5,234 bases of DNA from Actinomycetota bacterium. GTDB lineage: Bacteria > Actinomycetota > Actinomycetes > Nanopelagicales > Nanopelagicaceae. The translations under genes were made by a program, and so were the position numbers. Positions 1-4,868 of the stretch are shown in pieces; position 1 is the first letter of the stretch; every line of letters starts with the position of its first letter. Location: positions 1 through 5,234 of the forward strand of contig WLGP01000079.1 in the NCBI GenBank assembly GCA_009703165.1, written 5' to 3'. A model generated the notes under the pieces. The model ran no database searches. It was not told the origin of the DNA and worked only from the letters and a program-made list of their open reading frames with translations.

Positions 1-512
1 ACAGTGGTACCAGGAGCAAGGTGAGCACCTAGTCGAACGCGATCAGCATCTGCAATTCGTACCCCTGATGGAATTACATAATCAACCATGCGCGGGAATT
101 TATCGACACTAAAGATCGTGACATGTCCATTGCGTGCACGTAAGGCGGCGCGAACTTCTTCAAAACCTTCGACGGCACATGGTCCAGCAGAGGTCCAGAC
201 AACATTTGTAAGAAGACCAAAGATTCCATCGAGTGAGAGACCGTGCGGTCTAACCAAGCGATGAGAGAGAAGATGCAGACGCAAATATGCATCTGTTGCA
301 TCTTGTGGGGCCTGCGCCAAATCAATCTCGATTGAAACTACTGCGCGCGTTACCTTTCGCAGATCATCGCTACCGACAGCATCGAGCAAAGCTTGTGATG
401 GATCACCTTGGAGCGCACCTAGGGCCGGCGTCGGAAACCAGACATCAAGCACCGTTGTGCCAGAGAGAGTGGCAATTCCGTGGCCATGGGCAAGATTTGA
501 TTGAGACGACAT
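1..512 (-). CDS. dapD: 2,3,4,5-tetrahydropyridine-2,6-dicarboxylate N-succinyltransferase, actinobacterial type (N-terminal 170 residues, runs off the left edge)
   Basis: DapD transfers succinyl from succinyl-CoA to tetrahydrodipicolinate in the cytoplasm, a step of the succinylase route to meso-diaminopimelate and lysine. Read on the minus strand from the ATG at 512-510, the frame stays open to the window edge (170 codons plus 2 bases). Recognisable blocks are VLDVWFPTPALGAL near residues 21-34, DAYLRLHLLSHRLVRPHGL at 74-92, LTNVVWTSAGPCA at 101-113, DKFPRMVDYV at 137-146, and then the start of the left-handed beta-helix, VRIADADRVRLGAHLAPGTT at 151-170. These match what I recall of the mycobacterial DapD N-terminus almost block for block. 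That protein is about 317 residues long, so roughly half is present. No earlier in-frame start exists close upstream, and there is no clear Shine-Dalgarno at normal spacing. The gene is divergent from the SRPBCC gene across 30 bp. Family assignment is very secure; the C-terminal half cannot be checked here. Confidence 0.95.
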   Translation of the reverse strand, partial: MSSQSNLAHGHGIATLSGTTVLDVWFPTPALGALQGDPSQALLDAVGSDDLRKVTRAVVSIEIDLAQAPQDATDAYLRLHLLSHRLVRPHGLSLDGIFGLLTNVVWTSAGPCAVEGFEEVRAALRARNGHVTIFSVDKFPRMVDYVIPSGVRIADADRVRLGAHLAPGTT

Positions 513-518
513 GTGCTC

Positions 519-524
519 ACAATA
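519..524 (-). promoter_or_regulatory. Candidate -10 element of dapD, possibly leaderless
   Basis: On the minus strand the hexamer TATTGT (TAnnnT pattern) ends 6 bases before the dapD ATG. Transcription would then begin at or next to the start codon, giving a leaderless mRNA, which fits the lack of a Shine-Dalgarno at normal distance. No convincing -35 is visible. The hexamer is short, so this rests mainly on its position and on the same arrangement at two neighbouring genes. Confidence 0.35.
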
Positions 525-529
525 TCGCC

Positions 530-535
530 TATCCT
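530..535 (+). promoter_or_regulatory. Candidate -10 element of the SRPBCC gene, possibly leaderless
   Basis: TATCCT lies 7 bases before the ATG at 543, and there is no purine-rich ribosome binding site in between. This is the spacing expected if the transcript starts at the A of the start codon. A TTGAGA at 501-506 resembles a -35 but is about 23 bases away, which is too far for a classical pair. The element lies only 5 bases from the opposing dapD candidate, so the two promoters would compete for polymerase. Confidence 0.4.
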
Positions 536-542
536 TAATTTC

Positions 543-1004
543 ATGGTGAGCAATCCAAGAAACACACTCTCAATACGCGTTGAGTGCAACGCACCGGTCG
601 AAAAAGTATGGGGCGAGATCGCGGATTGGAGCGGCCAAGGTAAGTGGATGCTCTCTACGCGAGTGTGGTTGACCTCTGAGATCAGCGAAGGTGTTGGTAC
701 ATCAATTGCCGCCTTCACTGGTCCGGCTCATCGCATCTATCCAAAGTTTGCACGTTTTGGACTTCTCGACACAATGACGGTGACCAAGTGGGAGCCCCCA
801 TTTCGTTGCGATGTTATCCATACAGGAAAAATTCTTAAGGGAACCGGCACTTTTCGTTTAGAGCCAACCGGCGCCAACTCCTGCACTTTTTATTGGAGTG
901 AAACAATTGATATTCACCGCGCGCTCTTTCTCTTAGGGGCGCCCTTCTTATGGGTCGGCGTTCGCATTTCCCTGGCACGATTTCGCCGACTCGTTGCCAA
1001 TTAA
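543..1004 (+). CDS. SRPBCC / polyketide cyclase-like (START-like fold) protein, 153 aa
   Basis: The protein opens with a beta strand and an 'AP.EKVW..IADWS' helix (about residues 8-30), the usual start of the SRPBCC helix-grip fold. It continues with strands around residues 39-43, 51-58, 76-84 and 89-96, a 'GTGTFRLEP' strand near 101-108, and 'CTFYWSETIDI' near 114-124. It ends in a long C-terminal helix (about 125-151) that is unusually hydrophobic at first (ALFLLGAPFLWVGV, 127-140) and then arginine-rich (RFRRLV). The fold makes a hydrophobic pocket for lipids, polyketide-like ligands or other small molecules; the ligand here is unknown. I chose the ATG at 543 because the fold begins right after it and a candidate -10 sits 7 bases upstream. 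An in-frame ATG at 501 would add 14 residues without homology-like character and would overlap the start of dapD. GTG at 546 is also possible. Length fits the family. Fold assignment is from pattern recognition only; no partner gene suggests a pathway. Confidence 0.75.
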   Translation: MVSNPRNTLSIRVECNAPVEKVWGEIADWSGQGKWMLSTRVWLTSEISEGVGTSIAAFTGPAHRIYPKFARFGLLDTMTVTKWEPPFRCDVIHTGKILKGTGTFRLEPTGANSCTFYWSETIDIHRALFLLGAPFLWVGVRISLARFRRLVAN

Positions 1005-1037
1005 TCGCGCATAGTTCGCCGACTCGTCGGCGACTAA
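982..1037 (+). repeat. Imperfect direct repeat duplicating the 3' end of the SRPBCC gene
   Basis: TTCGCCGACTCGT occurs at 982-994 and again, identically, at 1015-1027, an offset of 33 bases. The similarity continues with mismatches through the stop codon, so 982-1005 and 1015-1038 agree at about 19 of 24 positions. Because 33 is a multiple of three, the second copy keeps the reading frame. The first copy encodes RRLVAN-stop (TAA at 1002-1004) and the second would encode RRLVGD-stop (TAA at 1035-1037). It looks like an old tandem duplication of the gene's tail. Confidence 0.6.
1013..1035 (+). terminator. GC-rich hairpin after the SRPBCC gene, possible terminator
   Basis: TCGCCGA (1016-1022) and TCGGCGA (1027-1033) form a perfect 7-bp stem around a CTCG tetraloop. 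AG (1013-1014) and CT (1034-1035) extend the stem if one T is bulged. It starts 9 bases after the stop codon. There is no U-tract behind it, so it would be a non-canonical terminator or simply an RNA-stabilising 3' structure. Confidence 0.4.
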
Positions 1038-1084
1038 TTGTGCCTAGAAGGTGAGATAGCCAACCAGCGCTTATCGAGAACGGG

Positions 1085-1090
1085 TAACCT
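1085..1090 (+). promoter_or_regulatory. Candidate -10 element of the sigma-4-like gene, possibly leaderless
   Basis: TAACCT ends 6 bases before the ATG at 1097, and no Shine-Dalgarno is present in the preceding bases. This is the same geometry as the candidate -10 elements of the SRPBCC gene and dapD. The region about 17-19 bases upstream shows no good -35 hexamer. Confidence 0.4.
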
Positions 1091-1096
1091 CGTCCT

Positions 1097-1288
1097 ATGG
1101 CTGCGCCGAAAACCTTGGCAGAAGTGCTTGAAGCACTTCCGGAGGAGGAGCGCATCATCTTGACCCTGTCCTATCTGCGCCAAATGAGCCCATCTGAGAT
1201 TGCCACCCTGCTTCATGTGCCAGAAAAGTCAGTTGAGGCGGTAATCGCCTCAGGAAAAGCCAGACTTACCGCGCAGTTGGGGCTCTAA
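1097..1288 (+). CDS. Stand-alone sigma-70 region 4-like helix-turn-helix protein, 63 aa
   Basis: Almost the whole protein corresponds to region 4 of a sigma-70 family factor. LEALPEEERIILTLSYL (11-27) matches the 'aLPe.er.vl.LrYl' helices, and MSPSEIATLLHVPEKSVEAVI (30-50) matches the helix-turn-helix core '.s..EIA..Lgvp..tVksrl'. Regions 2 and 3 are absent, and there is no room for them because an in-frame TAA lies at 1085-1087 just upstream. In true sigma factors the recognition helix carries Lys/Arg after 'TV' (as in TVKSRLxRAR). Here the same stretch is SVEAVIASGKAR, with E47, A48 and V49, so the usual -35 DNA contacts are mostly lost. Possible roles are a small DNA-binding regulator, an RNA polymerase-binding modulator that uses the region-4 surface, or a degenerate sigma remnant. 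The intact, compact frame and its own candidate -10 argue against a decaying pseudogene. Fold confidence is good; function is unknown. Confidence 0.8.
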   Translation: MAAPKTLAEVLEALPEEERIILTLSYLRQMSPSEIATLLHVPEKSVEAVIASGKARLTAQLGL

Positions 1289-1298
1289 TTCACTGCAG

Positions 1299-1327
1299 TG
1301 GCCCATACCGATTTCATGTATCGGCCA
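1299..1327. promoter_or_regulatory. 29-bp inverted repeat upstream of the DUF3117 gene (operator or hairpin)
   Basis: The arms TGGCCCATAC (1299-1308) and GTATCGGCCA (1318-1327) are complementary at 9 of 10 positions, with one C-C mismatch, around a 9-base centre. It lies 10 bases after the stop of the sigma-4-like gene and 51 bases before the DUF3117 start. No U-tract follows, which makes an intrinsic terminator less likely. Its size and symmetry resemble an operator for a dimeric regulator, and it covers the place where the -35 of a candidate downstream promoter would lie. A perfect 10-bp palindrome, CACTGCAGTG, sits at 1291-1300 and touches its left edge. Confidence 0.45.
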
Positions 1328-1336
1328 AATGTGCGA

Positions 1337-1342
1337 GATACT
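1337..1342 (+). promoter_or_regulatory. Weak candidate -10 element for the DUF3117 gene
   Basis: GATACT resembles the -10 consensus and would give a leader of about 30 bases that includes the strong ribosome binding site at 1365-1371. The best -35 match at 18 bases is TTCATG (1313-1318), a poor hexamer lying in the centre and right arm of the inverted repeat. Support is positional only. Confidence 0.25.
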
Positions 1343-1364
1343 TACTCCCTTACCCGCCCGCTCT

Positions 1365-1371
1365 AAAGGAG
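1365..1371 (+). promoter_or_regulatory. Strong Shine-Dalgarno of the DUF3117 gene
   Basis: AAAGGAG lies 7 bases before the ATG at 1379. It is the only near-consensus ribosome binding site in the window and fixes the start of this small gene over the internal ATG at codon 4. Confidence 0.85.
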
Positions 1372-1378
1372 TCTCATC

Positions 1379-1558
1379 ATGGCAGCTATGAAACCACGCA
1401 CTGGTGATGGTCCAATGGAAGTAACTAAGGAAGCTCGTTCACTCGTGATGCGCATTCCTCTCGAAGGTGGCGGACGCCTCGTTGTTGAACTCAACCCAAC
1501 AGAGGCAAATAATCTCAGCGCAGCCCTAGAAGCTGCCGTTGCACTCATCAAGAAGTAA
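1379..1558 (+). CDS. DUF3117 family protein, 59 aa
   Basis: The frame begins MAAMKPRTGDGPMEVTKEAR and continues RIPLEGGGRLVVELNPTEA (about residues 25-43), ending in a short alanine-rich helix (SAALEAAVALIKK, 47-59). The MKPRTGDGP start and the PLEGGGRLVVEL block are the hallmark of DUF3117, a small and strongly conserved actinobacterial family whose members are usually about 55 residues (Rv1211 in M. tuberculosis, as I recall). Its biochemical role is not established. Rv1211 has been described as calmodulin-like, but no EF-hand is visible here. The start is secured by AAAGGAG at ideal spacing. The aminopeptidase begins 32 bases downstream on the same strand, so co-transcription is possible, although a candidate promoter lies across this gene's end. 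The strong translation signal suggests high expression. Confidence 0.93.
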   Translation: MAAMKPRTGDGPMEVTKEARSLVMRIPLEGGGRLVVELNPTEANNLSAALEAAVALIKK

Positions 1559-1568
1559 ATTCTATTCT
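1539..1568 (+). promoter_or_regulatory. Candidate promoter for the aminopeptidase gene, overlapping the end of the DUF3117 gene
   Basis: TTGCAC (1539-1544) and TATTCT (1563-1568) are spaced by 18 bases, the best -35/-10 pair I find in the window. The expected start point near 1575 would leave about 15 bases before the ATG at 1591. The -35 lies inside the last codons of the DUF3117 gene. Confidence 0.4.
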
Positions 1569-1590
1569 CGGCTCGCACTCATTGCTCTCT

Positions 1591-3087
1591 ATGAAAATAA
1601 GCGCACTCAATCCAGATCTTGACTCAGTCGTCACCTCTGACGTCATTGTCATTAGTTATATCGTTTTGCAATCTGAAGATGGCACAGGCAGTGAGATTAT
1701 CTTCAACGCCCATCCTGCATTGGTAAAGAAGTTAGAGAAATTCTTTAGCGTTGAACTCAGAGATGAACTCTCCTTCTTCTCTCCCACAGGTAAGGCGGGG
1801 GAGATCAATGAGATTCCAGTAAGCGCCGAAGATAGTCCAGTCGAAAAAATGATTCTTCTCGGCGTTGGAGATCAATCGCTAGCCTCATTTAGAAGTGCCG
1901 GCGCAGCCCTTGGTCGTAAAGTGCGAGGTGCGGGAAAGAATTTCGCAACACTTGCCCCGACTAAGCGCGACGAGATTATCGCCTTTGCCAGCTCTGCAAT
2001 CTTGGGTGAGTACACCTGGAACCAGAAGAGCACACCAAAGCCTTCGCCATCTGAGATTGAGATCGTCACCGCAGATGCCTCACCAGTTGATCACGCCCGC
2101 ATCATCGCCGACTCAGTCTGTCGCGCTCGCGATCTGATTCATACGCCTGCAAATATCAAGACCCCACTATGGATGGCTACACAGGCGCGCACAATCGCCT
2201 CAGAATATGGTCTTGATATCAGCGTTCTCTCCGGGACAGGACTTAAAGATTTTGGTGGGTTACGTGCGGTTGGAAATTCATCCCCGAATCCTGGTCCGCG
2301 CTTTATCCATCTGACGTACACACCTAAAGGTGGAAAGAACTCCTCACGAATTCCTCACGTAGTCATTATCGGAAAAGGCATTACCTTCGATACTGGTGGA
2401 ATCTCACTCAAGCGCCCATACGACACCATGATGGCGATGAAGAGCGATATGGCAGGAGCAGCTGCAGCTCTTGCAACAATCAGTGCTCTTCCTCAGCTCG
2501 GTGCACAAGTCAAGGTGAGCGTTCTGATGATGTGTGCTGAAAATGCACTCTCAGGCACATCACAACGCCCAAGTGATGTCATCAAGCATTACGGTGGAAA
2601 GACTGTAGAAGTAATCAATACAGATGCTGAAGGAAGACTTGTTCTTGCCGATGGCTTGGCATATGCAGATATCAATTTAAATCCTGATTACGTCATTGAT
2701 ATTGCAACACTCACTGGTGCTGCGACTTTGGGGCTTGGTCGTCAATATGCAGCGATGTATACAAGAAATGCTCACCTTGCTCGCACTTTGGCAGAGATCG
2801 GAGAGCGCACCGGCGATCGCGTCTGGCATATGCCGCTTATCGATGATTACACCGATGGGCTTGAGAGCGATATTGCAGACTTTAATCACACCGCCGACAA
2901 GGGCCACTATGGAGCAGGTTCTGTGACAGCAGCTCTCTTCCTTGAGCAATTTGCTGGCGATCGCCAGTGGATTCACCTCGATATTGCAGGAACAGCCCGC
3001 AGTGAGGTTGATGCAGGAGAAAATCCTAAAGGCGGCACTGGTTTCGGCGTGCGTTTGCTCGTGGAGTGGCTAACATCCCTCTCATGA
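1591..3087 (+). CDS. pepA: Leucyl (cytosol) aminopeptidase, peptidase family M17, 498 aa
   Basis: Family M17 enzymes are cytoplasmic two-metal (Zn/Mn) exopeptidases that remove N-terminal residues, preferring Leu, and usually act as hexamers. Residues 1 to about 160 are the variable N-terminal domain; the rest is the catalytic domain. All key residues are present: GKGITFDTGG with K262 and D267, SLK with K274, KSDMAG with D285, and the M17 signature NTDAEGRL (343-350) with D345, E347 and R349. Their spacing matches E. coli PepA (K270, D275, K282, D293, D352, E354, R356) to within one residue. ALSGTSQRPSDV and IDIATLTGA are further conserved blocks. Length is typical. I chose ATG at 1591; an in-frame TTG at 1582 would add three residues. 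Neither has a good Shine-Dalgarno. The stop overlaps the methyltransferase ATG (ATGA), so the two are translationally coupled. Likely role is peptide turnover; no sign of damage. Confidence 0.95.
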   Translation: MKISALNPDLDSVVTSDVIVISYIVLQSEDGTGSEIIFNAHPALVKKLEKFFSVELRDELSFFSPTGKAGEINEIPVSAEDSPVEKMILLGVGDQSLASFRSAGAALGRKVRGAGKNFATLAPTKRDEIIAFASSAILGEYTWNQKSTPKPSPSEIEIVTADASPVDHARIIADSVCRARDLIHTPANIKTPLWMATQARTIASEYGLDISVLSGTGLKDFGGLRAVGNSSPNPGPRFIHLTYTPKGGKNSSRIPHVVIIGKGITFDTGGISLKRPYDTMMAMKSDMAGAAAALATISALPQLGAQVKVSVLMMCAENALSGTSQRPSDVIKHYGGKTVEVINTDAEGRLVLADGLAYADINLNPDYVIDIATLTGAATLGLGRQYAAMYTRNAHLARTLAEIGERTGDRVWHMPLIDDYTDGLESDIADFNHTADKGHYGAGSVTAALFLEQFAGDRQWIHLDIAGTARSEVDAGENPKGGTGFGVRLLVEWLTSLS

Positions 3088-3716
3088 TCAATCAGATTGA
3101 CCCCCACTCATACGCTGAAAGTTTTATTGGCGAGAGTGTTGATAAGGCACAGGCTCGAGCTCGTGGCAGCGAAGTCGGTGCAGTCGATGTAACGCCTGGA
3201 GTTGGTGCCTATCTTCGCCATCTTGCTCATATCGTCGATGCACAATCTGTTGTCGAAATTGGAACTGGTTCAGGAGTCGGCGCACTCTGGGTTTTAGAGG
3301 GCATGCTGCCAAGTGGAACGCTGACTTCAATCGATGGCGAACAAGAACATTCTGCAATTGCAAAGATCGCTCTACAAGATGCGCAGATCGCACAATCTCG
3401 ATATCGCTTGATCACCAACCCTGCGATCGAGGTAATGACCAAATTGGCAGATCGCGCCTATGACTTAGTGATCTTTCGAGATAATGCCGAAGATCTCCAG
3501 GATGCAATTATTGAGGCGCATCGAATTTTACGTAGCGGGGGAGTCTTCGTTATCGATAACTTCTTCGGTGGTGCAAAGGTCAACGATCCAGCCCAGCGCG
3601 ATCCAAAGACGATTGCGCTGCGCGATGCTGGGAAATTACTTAAAGGCGAGACCGACAAGTGGGTGACTTCACTGATTCCCGTTGGCGACGGTTTGTTACT
3701 TGCCACCAAGTTGTAG
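3084..3716 (+). CDS. Class I SAM-dependent O-methyltransferase (COMT-like, Rv1220c-type), 210 aa
   Basis: This is a Rossmann-fold methyltransferase that binds S-adenosylmethionine. Motif I is VVEIGTGSGVGALWVL (about 56-71); the acidic residue at the end of strand 2 is in TSIDGEQEH (D84); YDLVIFRDN (126-134) is strand 4; and RILRSGGVFVIDNFFGGAKV (147-166) is the strand 5 region. The N-terminal helix (ESVDKAQARARGSEVGAVDVTPGVGAYL) and the closing PVGDGLLLATKL resemble what I remember of mycobacterial Rv1220c, which also sits upstream of htrA-tatB-mrp. The substrate is unknown. Cation-dependent members have an Asp-x-Asp (FIDADK) after strand 4; here the equivalent reads FRDNAED, so the first metal ligand is Arg or shifted by one, while the second site (DN, 158-159) is kept. 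ATG at 3084 overlaps the pepA stop; an upstream GTG at 3066 would add six residues inside pepA and is less likely. HtrA starts 12 bases after the stop. Confidence 0.9.
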   Translation: MINQIDPHSYAESFIGESVDKAQARARGSEVGAVDVTPGVGAYLRHLAHIVDAQSVVEIGTGSGVGALWVLEGMLPSGTLTSIDGEQEHSAIAKIALQDAQIAQSRYRLITNPAIEVMTKLADRAYDLVIFRDNAEDLQDAIIEAHRILRSGGVFVIDNFFGGAKVNDPAQRDPKTIALRDAGKLLKGETDKWVTSLIPVGDGLLLATKL

Positions 3717-3720
3717 AAAG
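3716..3720 (+). promoter_or_regulatory. Ribosome binding site of htrA
   Basis: GAAAG begins on the last base of the methyltransferase stop codon and lies 8 bases before the htrA ATG at 3729. It is a modest match to a Shine-Dalgarno. The 8-bp palindrome AGATATCT (3719-3726) overlaps it and fills most of the 12-bp gap. Confidence 0.4.
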
Positions 3721-3728
3721 ATATCTCC

Positions 3729-4868
3729 ATGACAGAGTCTTCTCCACAGCAACCCATGGGAACCGGGCCTTGGTGGGTTCCATCGTCAAAACATGGCAAG
3801 GCAACCTTTGTTACTCGATCAAATGCACTTCTCATGGCAGCAATCGCAGGACTTGTCGGAGCAATATTTGGTGCAAGTTCAAGTGGATCACTCTTTGGCT
3901 ACGATATTAAGTTAACTTCAGTTAACTCTTCAATTGAACGTCCACCTGGGTCGGTTGCAGATATAGCCCAGCGCGTTCTCCCATCTGTTGTATCTATTTC
4001 GGCGCGGAGTTCTAATGGCGGTGGAACCGGAACTGGTTTTGTGATCGATAGCAACGGATATATTTTGACAAATAATCACGTCATCTCCGATGCTGCAGTA
4101 GATGGTGGAGAGATTGAGGTCCAACTCAATGATGGCACCACATTGCAGGCATCAATTGTGGGACGAGATTCTTCATATGACCTAGCAGTTCTCAAAGTCA
4201 GTCGCACAGGACTTACGGCGCTGACATTTGGAAATAGCGACCAAGTTGCCGTCGGTGATTCAGTGATTGCAATCGGTTCGCCCCTTGGCCTGAGTGGAAC
4301 TGTCACTCTTGGAATTGTCAGCGCAAAAGATCGCGCTGTAACAGCCGGTGAATCTCAAGGAGATAGCTCTTTCATCAATGCGATTCAAACTGATGCAGCG
4401 ATCAACCCTGGCAACTCGGGAGGTCCGCTCGTTAATTCTGCAGGTGCTGTTATCGGAGTCAACTCTGCAATCGCAACGCTTGGTTCATCGGCGCTCTCTT
4501 CGCAGACCGGATCAATTGGACTTGGCTTTGCAATTCCAATTAATCAGGCGCGAAAGACTGCCGAGCAGTTGATTAAGAATGGAAAGGCCACCTATCCAGT
4601 CATCGGCGTCTCTGTCGATATGCAGTATGCAGGCGATGGCGCAAAGGTTGCCGATACCTCGAATGCAATTCTTCCTGGTGGGCCCGCTTCAAAGGCAGGT
4701 CTTCGCGCAGGCGATCTCATTACCTCCTTCGATGGACGCACCATTACAACTCCAGAAGAGTTGATTGTCGCAATCCGTTCTAAAAATGTTGGCGATCGAG
4801 TCGAGATCGAGTACATTCGATCTGGTAAGACCTTCACAACATCTCTCACATTGACTGCAGGTAAATAA
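3729..4868 (+). CDS. htrA: HtrA/DegP-type membrane-anchored serine protease with one PDZ domain, 379 aa
   Basis: HtrA proteases degrade or refold misfolded proteins outside the cytoplasmic membrane. A short cytoplasmic tail (1 to about 30) with GTGPWWVPSS is followed by one transmembrane segment (about 32-50, NALLMAAIAGLVGAIFGAS), placing the rest outside. The trypsin-like S1C domain spans about 73-285 with the full triad: H117 in TNNHV, D151 in SSYDLAVLK, S230 in NPGNSGGPL. TGFVI, AIGSPLGLSGTVTLGIVSA and QTDAAINPGNSGG are standard DegP blocks. A single PDZ domain covers about 290-376 (IGVSVD, GGPASKAGLRAGDLITSFDG, RSGK). Length fits actinobacterial HtrA, which often has a longer proline-rich N-terminus; here it is short. 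ATG at 3729 is preceded by GAAAG. The stop overlaps tatB (TAATG). In mycobacteria this gene follows sigE-rseA; that pair is missing here. Active-site residues are intact, so an active enzyme is expected. Confidence 0.96.
   Translation: MTESSPQQPMGTGPWWVPSSKHGKATFVTRSNALLMAAIAGLVGAIFGASSSGSLFGYDIKLTSVNSSIERPPGSVADIAQRVLPSVVSISARSSNGGGTGTGFVIDSNGYILTNNHVISDAAVDGGEIEVQLNDGTTLQASIVGRDSSYDLAVLKVSRTGLTALTFGNSDQVAVGDSVIAIGSPLGLSGTVTLGIVSAKDRAVTAGESQGDSSFINAIQTDAAINPGNSGGPLVNSAGAVIGVNSAIATLGSSALSSQTGSIGLGFAIPINQARKTAEQLIKNGKATYPVIGVSVDMQYAGDGAKVADTSNAILPGGPASKAGLRAGDLITSFDGRTITTPEELIVAIRSKNVGDRVEIEYIRSGKTFTTSLTLTAGK

Noticed and set aside
287..538. An 83-codon open frame on the plus strand, antisense to dapD.
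   Set aside because: The minus strand encodes an unmistakable DapD; the plus-strand translation has no recognisable composition or motif and no start signal.
501..542. An upstream ATG at 501 that would extend the SRPBCC protein by 14 residues.
   Set aside because: The extension overlaps the dapD start codon, has no family-like character and would leave the candidate -10 at 530-535 inside the coding region.
835..1158. A 107-codon open frame on the minus strand across the SRPBCC end and the sigma-4-like start.
   Set aside because: It overlaps two supported plus-strand genes, is rich in Arg and Ser as expected of an antisense shadow, and has no ribosome binding site.
2813..2964. Two copies of the octamer palindrome GCGATCGC (2813-2820 and 2957-2964), the second inside a 14-bp perfect palindrome at 2954-2967, reminiscent of cyanobacterial HIP1 sites.
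   Set aside because: Both fall on Gly-Asp-Arg codons (GGC GAT CGC) within pepA; a related GGCGATCGA occurs at another Gly-Asp-Arg in htrA. Codon choice explains them.
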